A stretch of DNA of 64,000 nt from assembly GCA_007449985.2 (NCBI GenBank), contig VIIQ02000048.1:1-64000 (forward strand), given 5' to 3'. Numbering within the stretch: position 1 is the first letter of the stretch; every line of letters starts with the position of its first letter. Positions 59,001-64,000 of this stretch are shown piece by piece. The notes under the pieces were generated by a model. It made no database searches. It had not been told where the DNA came from and worked only from the letters and a program-made list of their open reading frames with translations. The translations under genes and the position numbers were made by a program. The stretch is from Desmodesmus armatus (Eukaryota > Chlorophyta > Chlorophyceae > Sphaeropleales > Scenedesmaceae).

Positions 59001-62000
59001 TGCACGCATGCGCAGCAGCACCACCAAGCACGCTTGAGCCCGCAGTCATCCCAGTTTCGGCACCAGCCTCAGACAGCAGCCCCACAGTTATCAGCACAGC
59101 AACAGCTCTGGACTACCTGACGACATGCATAGCGGGATGCAGAGCCACCCATCCCGGCTCTACGACTGACAGTCAGCAGCAAAGGCAATGCTGCATTTGG
59201 TCAAACTCAAACCGACGTGCGGCACACCTGAAATCATCCAAGTGAGACTCCAGCAGCCTCATGCAGCTACACACAAGGTTGGTTTCCACAATCTGGAGCA
59301 CCTGCTTGACCAGCTTTGTTGCAACCCTCAGGCAGGGGGGGATCAGCCAGTCAAACAGGGACAGCATCAGGGTCTTGTGGGCGTCTGTGACTCCAGCAGG
59401 CAGCTTTGCAAGCCATGACTGCAGCACGGGCCGCCACCTGCATGCCCAAGGGCACACAACTCAGGTTCTGAGACTTGATTGTGCACAACATACTGGCCAG
59501 CAGGATCGCCAACACCCAGGTTGATTCATCAATATTGGCATGACGGTGTCACAATCACACATGTTTGAACACTGCTGCAGTAACAGCAATGTTGCTGATT
59601 TGGCCCTGGGCACACAGTATGTCTCACCCTAGCAGGTCTGGCTGCACATAGACCATGCCACAACGGCTGACTGTGGCAGGAGAGGCAACTGCCAGGTCTT
59701 GGACCTCAAAAATCATGTTCATCAGGCCCTGCAAGCGTCAACGGCACCAAACCAGCCGCAAAACGTCAGAGGCATTGATGGCAGGTTATGGCGGGTTCGG
59801 GCAACATCCATGCGGCGGCTGCCGTACCAAACAAACCAAGGTAGTTGCAGCCACTGTACCTGCATACTGATGATCTCTCCACTGTTGAGGCAGAGCTTCT
59901 TGTTGTCATCCAGCACTGTGTTCATGTTCTCAATCCACAGCGCATCCACAGGACCGTCAAACACAAGCCACTTCCTGTCGGGGCTGGTGTCCCTGGCAAA
60001 GTTCCTGAAGAGCACCGGCAGCACCCCGTCCGTCCACTCCTTGCTGATGGGGTCCTCCTGGCCGTACAGCTGAGCCATGGTGATGGACTTGGGGTTCAGC
60101 ACAGAAATCTTGGTGGCAAACTCATTGTTGAGACCCTGCGCATTCAGGTCTGCAAGCACCACCAGCAAACACGTGCATGATCACAAGTGAATGACGGGGT
60201 TGTTGGGCAACATTAAGTGAGGGTGGGAGCTCTGCATGTGTTGCCGTGGCGCAATGTGCAGTGTGACTGTCCACTCGTGCCGAATAGACTAAGGTCGATT
60301 GTGTGCATATGCGCAGCAGCAGCAATGGCATGCAAGGCAGACAGCAGACAGCAGCAGCAGCAGCCGGTGGGTGCACCTGTGAGTGCTGCTGCCAGGGTTC
60401 TGTAGGTCGCCGTCTTCATGCCGTAGCTCTGGCCCACCAGCATGAGACCGTGCCTGACCACAATCATCTCATAGAGCTGTATGGCCTTGGTGAGGAATGT
60501 CTCAAGCGGCTGCAACCCAGTCCTGCAGCACAGCACAGCATTCGCAGCAGAGCACAGGAGTGTGCAGTTACACGTGGTCCACCATATTCCCGTGAAAGCC
60601 ACAGTACCTGCTAAAGGGGTCCCGCTGAAAGCATACCAGCCAATGGCGAGGAGACATGGAGTCACCCAGGCAACCGATATAGCAGCCTTGTGAAAGACAG
60701 GCTTTTTCTGTGGCACATACTTGACACAATTGGAGACCAGCGCTGCCCGCAGGTTGTCATAGTCAACATGGGGGAGGTCCACACCTGCAGTACGCACACA
60801 GCTTGTGTCACTGCCAGTCTCAGTCGCACTGGTGCAGTGAACCCGCCATCAGCTGGGAAAGCAGGCTCTGCAAGTTGCAAGGTACCATGATTTGGCAAGC
60901 TCCCGCTCACCAGGGAAAAAGTCACTGAGCAGGCCCTTGAACAGGGATACATCTTGGTCAAGGAACTTTGGCAGGTTGACTGTGGACAGCAGCAAACAAA
61001 CTTTACAGTCAGTGTTGTGATGCGGCATGGAGGACAATGCACAGATACTGACACACCACTGTCGCAACATGGAGGCTTAGGCCCAGATACTGCTGTCAGC
61101 TCAGCAGATGGTGCGCATGCATAATGTCAGGCTGAAACCTTCAAAGCGGCCCCAGCACAGGGCCAGGTGTGCATGTCGATGACCCCACCGTCATTGATGG
61201 CCCTCAGCATCAGCACATCCTCTGGTGCAGTCGGGAACGCCCGCTTCAGGTTGCCGGCAGCAGACAGCACAGCTGTCACCGCCCTCATGCCAAAGTCGTA
61301 GTGCTCCTGGCTGGACAGCTGCTCACTGCACAGCCTGTGTTGCCGCACCAACACCATATGCAAAGTGGGTGAGCTATCAACATCTGCAGCGTGCACACTT
61401 TGCCCGAACAGGCCTGCAACCGGCACTGCTGCATATGGTAACGGCACAGCAGCAGCGTTCTGCCAGCGCAGTGTGCTACAGAAAGTAACTTGCTGCCCTG
61501 AGCTCCTGGGTACACATGCAGCCCTTGTGACACCTAATCAACGCGCCACCATCACAGTCACCTGTATGTCTGGACCAACTTGCGTGCCAGCGCCCGCGCA
61601 TCCAAGTATCCATAGCTGTAGAGCATGATCTCAGCAATCATGGCTGCAGCAGCAGCGCAAAGCACCACACTCGTCAGTGAGGAGGCGATGGTATGTCCTA
61701 CTTGCTAATCATGCGGGCAGATGACAACCCATGATGCTTGGTTGAGTGGGCGGTGGGCGCGCAGCCAGGTTCGCCGCGCAGAACAACATTGCAAACAGAG
61801 GGTAATCAGATGGTGAGCATTCTGAGCATGTGCACATGGAGCTTACCGTAGTCTGGCACCATCATGGCAACGTCCCTGCAGCGCAGCACATCGACATGTG
61901 GCATCATGTGGCGTCTTACATAGCCGCACGCAGACAACAGTGGAAGACACCTCCTGCTACACTGGCAATGCAGCCTGGTTGTAGGGCTGTCACCGCCCCA

Positions 62001-63782
62001 AAACGGCTTCGGCACTGTGCGGTGACATGCAACAGTGTCAGCAGCGCGGAGCAAGCCTGCTTGTATCAGCTACTCACCTGAACAGTGCCTTCAAGTTATC
62101 GGGCAGCTCTGACCTTCCTGCATAACCTGGGTTCATTGTGACTGCAGGGCAACAGGGAAGCATGGGTTGTGTGAGGCGCAAATCTTATAGTCGTCTAGGC
62201 ATTGGGCGCGCCAGGATAGCAGGTGTGGTCACATGCTGGTGAGAAGCATATCAAAAATTGTTAAGTGTGCTGCGCGCAACTACAGCCACATCTGCAGGAA
62301 AGCCTTGGATGCACCACTGCATGTTTGTGAGTTGCGGACTGTGTGTCTGTTACAGCCGTGCCAGGCTGCACGAGTCGCGCACTCTATCACCCAATCTTGC
62401 GCCTGTACTCCAAAGTGGGGACAAGTTCCATCCACTTACTGAAGCAGTTGCAAGTCATCTTGAGGGGTATCTCCACACCTGCACGGCAACCATAGCACAG
62501 TCTGGGTGTTGACTAGAGCAACCTCTTGCATCACTGAACCTGACAACATCAAGCTACAGCTACAAGCTGCATCAGCTGGTGCAGTACAGAGGGAAAGACG
62601 ACAGCCGCTGGCTGCACTACAGGCACACAAGGACTGCTGGTGACAAGCGACCGACAGCAGTCACCAATGGGCCATCAGGCAGCACTGAAGGCAAGTGCAC
62701 AGCCTCACCCTCAAACAGGAAGGTCTTGACCTTGGCTGCCTTGGCTCGTATGATGGTGAGCACCTGCTGCGCCACCACGCTCAGCACCTCCAGCTCAATG
62801 CGATTGAACTCGTCAAAGCATGCCCAGGCACCAGAGCAGGCCAGACCCTTGAAGAACTTGCCCTGCATACGGCAAAAGCATGCACACCAACACACAACAG
62901 CACACGTGTACACACGCTTAAAACTGATGAGGTGCAAGCTAGCCCCCACTGCTTATGTTGCAACACTGTCACTGTCAATGCCAGTGAGTGCTGGGTGTTA
63001 TACTGCTGCATGTGCACCAATTGGCAAGCTCAGTTTGCAAGCGGGGCAAGATGTAGGGGTGACGTAGCTGGGAGGCACGCTCACCATGGCTTTGTAGTCC
63101 AGACCGTCCGAGCAGTTGAAGACAACACACTGGATGGCCAGTGCCTTGGACAGGTCCTTGGTGGTCTCGGTCTTGCCAGTGCCAGCAGGACCAGCGGGTG
63201 CTCCTCCCAGGTTCATGTGGATTGCGCCAATCAGCGTGCGGTAGCACCTGTGTACCAAATGCAGTGAGTCAACTCAGCATGTTACGAGCCGCACAGGTCA
63301 GCTCCCAAAGCAATCATATGCTGACACATGCAGCAAGCTCGGCTTCACACTATGCATGTGTGCCGTGCAAGTGTACACGCCCATGAGCAGCTCCTAACAA
63401 AGAATGCCGGGACTGCTGAGGTTCAGCAGACGCATATGCTGTTACCTGTCTGTCAATGGGGTGATGACCAGCCTGCCGCAGGCCCCCAGGTACTCATACG
63501 CGTACAGTGCTTCCGCATTGATCATGCGCACAACAATCGTCTCCTGCAGGCATAGCACATTTTGACACAACATGAGCACAACCTAGTGCATCGTTTGCTG
63601 TCCATGATCGCCTCACTCAGATGGGTGAATAACGCTACTGGATGCCGAGGTAGTGCCATACCTGAGGCTTGACGCCCGACGGCGGGGCTTCATGATGCTC
63701 CCAGTAGTACCGCAGCTGGCTCTCCCACTTGAAGTCCCTGACGTCTTCCACACCTTCGTTGGCCATGGAGGTTGTCACATCT
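44018..63782 (-). CDS. Axonemal inner-arm-type dynein heavy chain, motor domain (5' end outside window)
   Basis: Some 40 short exons on the minus strand code for a dynein motor in order: entry to AAA1 ([16 protein letters not shown], 63.4-63.5 kb), AAA1 to AAA4, stalk, AAA5, AAA6 and the C-terminal domain, with stop at 44018-44020. The C-terminus ends [16 protein letters not shown], and AAA1 reads [15 protein letters not shown] and [19 protein letters not shown], both as in axonemal inner-arm heavy chains of the DNAH3/7/12 group. It would drive ciliary beating as an ATP-dependent minus-end motor. The first exon seen (63644-63782, [20 protein letters not shown]) is internal, so the tail is missing. 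Low-complexity inserts occur in AAA6 (Ala/Glu/Ser, 45.8-46.1 kb) and the C-terminal domain (Gly/Ser/Ala, about 44.65-44.72 kb). Exon ends were not all resolved. No broken exon was noticed. The exact chain is not assigned. Confidence 0.93.
46780..51290 (-). other. Dynein AAA5 and AAA6
   Basis: AAA5 starts after the stalk with [19 protein letters not shown] (51.2 kb), followed by [15 protein letters not shown] (50.7 kb) and [17 protein letters not shown] (50.4 kb). AAA6 holds [20 protein letters not shown] (47.8 kb), [18 protein letters not shown] (47.3 kb) and [19 protein letters not shown] (46.85-46.95 kb), the most conserved C-terminal dynein signature. Confidence 0.9.
51470..54130 (-). other. 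Dynein stalk coiled coil and microtubule-binding domain
   Basis: [15 protein letters not shown] begins the first stalk helix (54.05 kb). Heptad-rich exons follow at 53.7, 53.45 and 53.1 kb. The binding tip is coded near 52.73-52.87 kb ([18 protein letters not shown]). The return helix is at 51.9-52.05 and 51.47-51.6 kb ([25 protein letters not shown]). Confidence 0.88.
54790..55500 (-). other. Dynein AAA4
   Basis: Walker [20 protein letters not shown] (55.4-55.5 kb), with the GSGRQS variant usual for axonemal chains, and Walker [18 protein letters not shown] (about 54.8-54.9 kb). Confidence 0.9.
57690..58250 (-). other. Dynein AAA3
   Basis: Walker [18 protein letters not shown] (about 58.1 kb), [14 protein letters not shown], and Walker [12 protein letters not shown] (about 57.73 kb). 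Downstream exon near 57.4 kb has [14 protein letters not shown], as expected. Confidence 0.9.
59880..60480 (-). other. Dynein AAA2 with altered Walker A
   Basis: The P-loop region reads [20 protein letters not shown] (P-loop at 60411-60434). Met stands where Walker A has its last Gly before Lys. The Walker B region [15 protein letters not shown] and [12 protein letters not shown] (59.88-60.0 kb) is normal. AAA2 normally binds but does not hydrolyse ATP. Confidence 0.85.
62080..63247 (-). other. Dynein AAA1: main ATPase site
   Basis: Exon 63085-63247 carries the Walker [11 protein letters not shown] and [10 protein letters not shown]. The next exons give Walker [10 protein letters not shown] (about 62.8 kb) and [14 protein letters not shown] with the LKALF segment (62.08-62.14 kb). 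The phrase before the P-loop is GGAPAGPAG, where most axonemal chains have GAPEGPAG. Confidence 0.92.
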
Positions 63783-64000
63783 CTGCAGCACACAGTGGAA
63801 ATGCATCACTCCCTCGCCCTCTAACACACGCATGTCCCTCTCAGTGCACGCATGTGCTGTTCACAGTGCCGGATTACACAGCCTGTCATTGGCGTTCAAG
63901 CCCGGCCAAGGCAAGTTGTCTATCCGTCCCTATGCCTGCCACCACTCACTTGATCACTCACTGATCAGTGATCTTACATGTGTCATTTAACTTCAGTGTA

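Overview
This is nuclear DNA of a green alga, most likely a chlorophycean of the Chlamydomonas/Volvox relatives. The genes are intron-rich with GT-AG junctions and short exons, and introns carry many CTG/CAG and TG/CA repeats. TGTAA, the usual chlorophycean poly(A) signal, lies downstream of some genes. The gene content fits: a TPP-riboswitch THI4, an axonemal dynein, a secreted matrix-type protein and a plant-type organellar DEAD-box helicase. I cannot name the species. Exon models were built by hand from splice sites and codon phase. Eight of them close in phase from start to stop.

Layout, left to right. 0.2-5.7 kb (-): secreted protein of unknown function. 6.7-10.5 kb (+): uridine/nucleoside phosphorylase. 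13.4-14.8 kb (-): ISCA2-type Fe-S assembly protein. 17.0-20.4 kb (+): secreted proline-linker protein whose frame breaks once, in a poly-C run. About 22 kb (-): a doubtful small gene. 22.2-27.9 kb (+): DEAD-box helicase of the RH47/ISE1 type, with several internal duplications and a 45-unit CTG tract that forms a splice acceptor. 28.8-29.6 kb (-): 87-residue mitochondrial membrane protein. 29.9-33.4 kb (-): HAD phosphatase. 33.7-39.2 kb (+): NCS1 permease. 39.9-42.7 kb (+): TPP riboswitch and THI4. 44.0-63.8 kb (-): motor domain of an inner-arm-type axonemal dynein heavy chain, whose tail lies beyond the window.

The most interesting stretch is 29.9-42.7 kb. A HAD type-IIB phosphatase and an NCS1 permease are divergent, with 250 bp between start codons, and THI4 follows the permease on the same strand. 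NCS1 proteins include thiamine and thiamine-precursor transporters, and the HAD-IIB protein Cof acts on a thiamine pyrimidine intermediate. This may therefore be a small thiamine gene neighbourhood. The riboswitch lies upstream of a probable splice acceptor in the THI4 leader. An 86-bp element with a TGTAA signal occurs twice, once in the last permease intron and once after the permease, which suggests alternative 3' ends.

A second window-wide pattern is compositional. Transcribed regions are T/G-rich on their coding strand, and the skew flips near 12.2-12.3, 28.2 and 43.3 kb, between convergent genes. The flips may mark where transcription units end.
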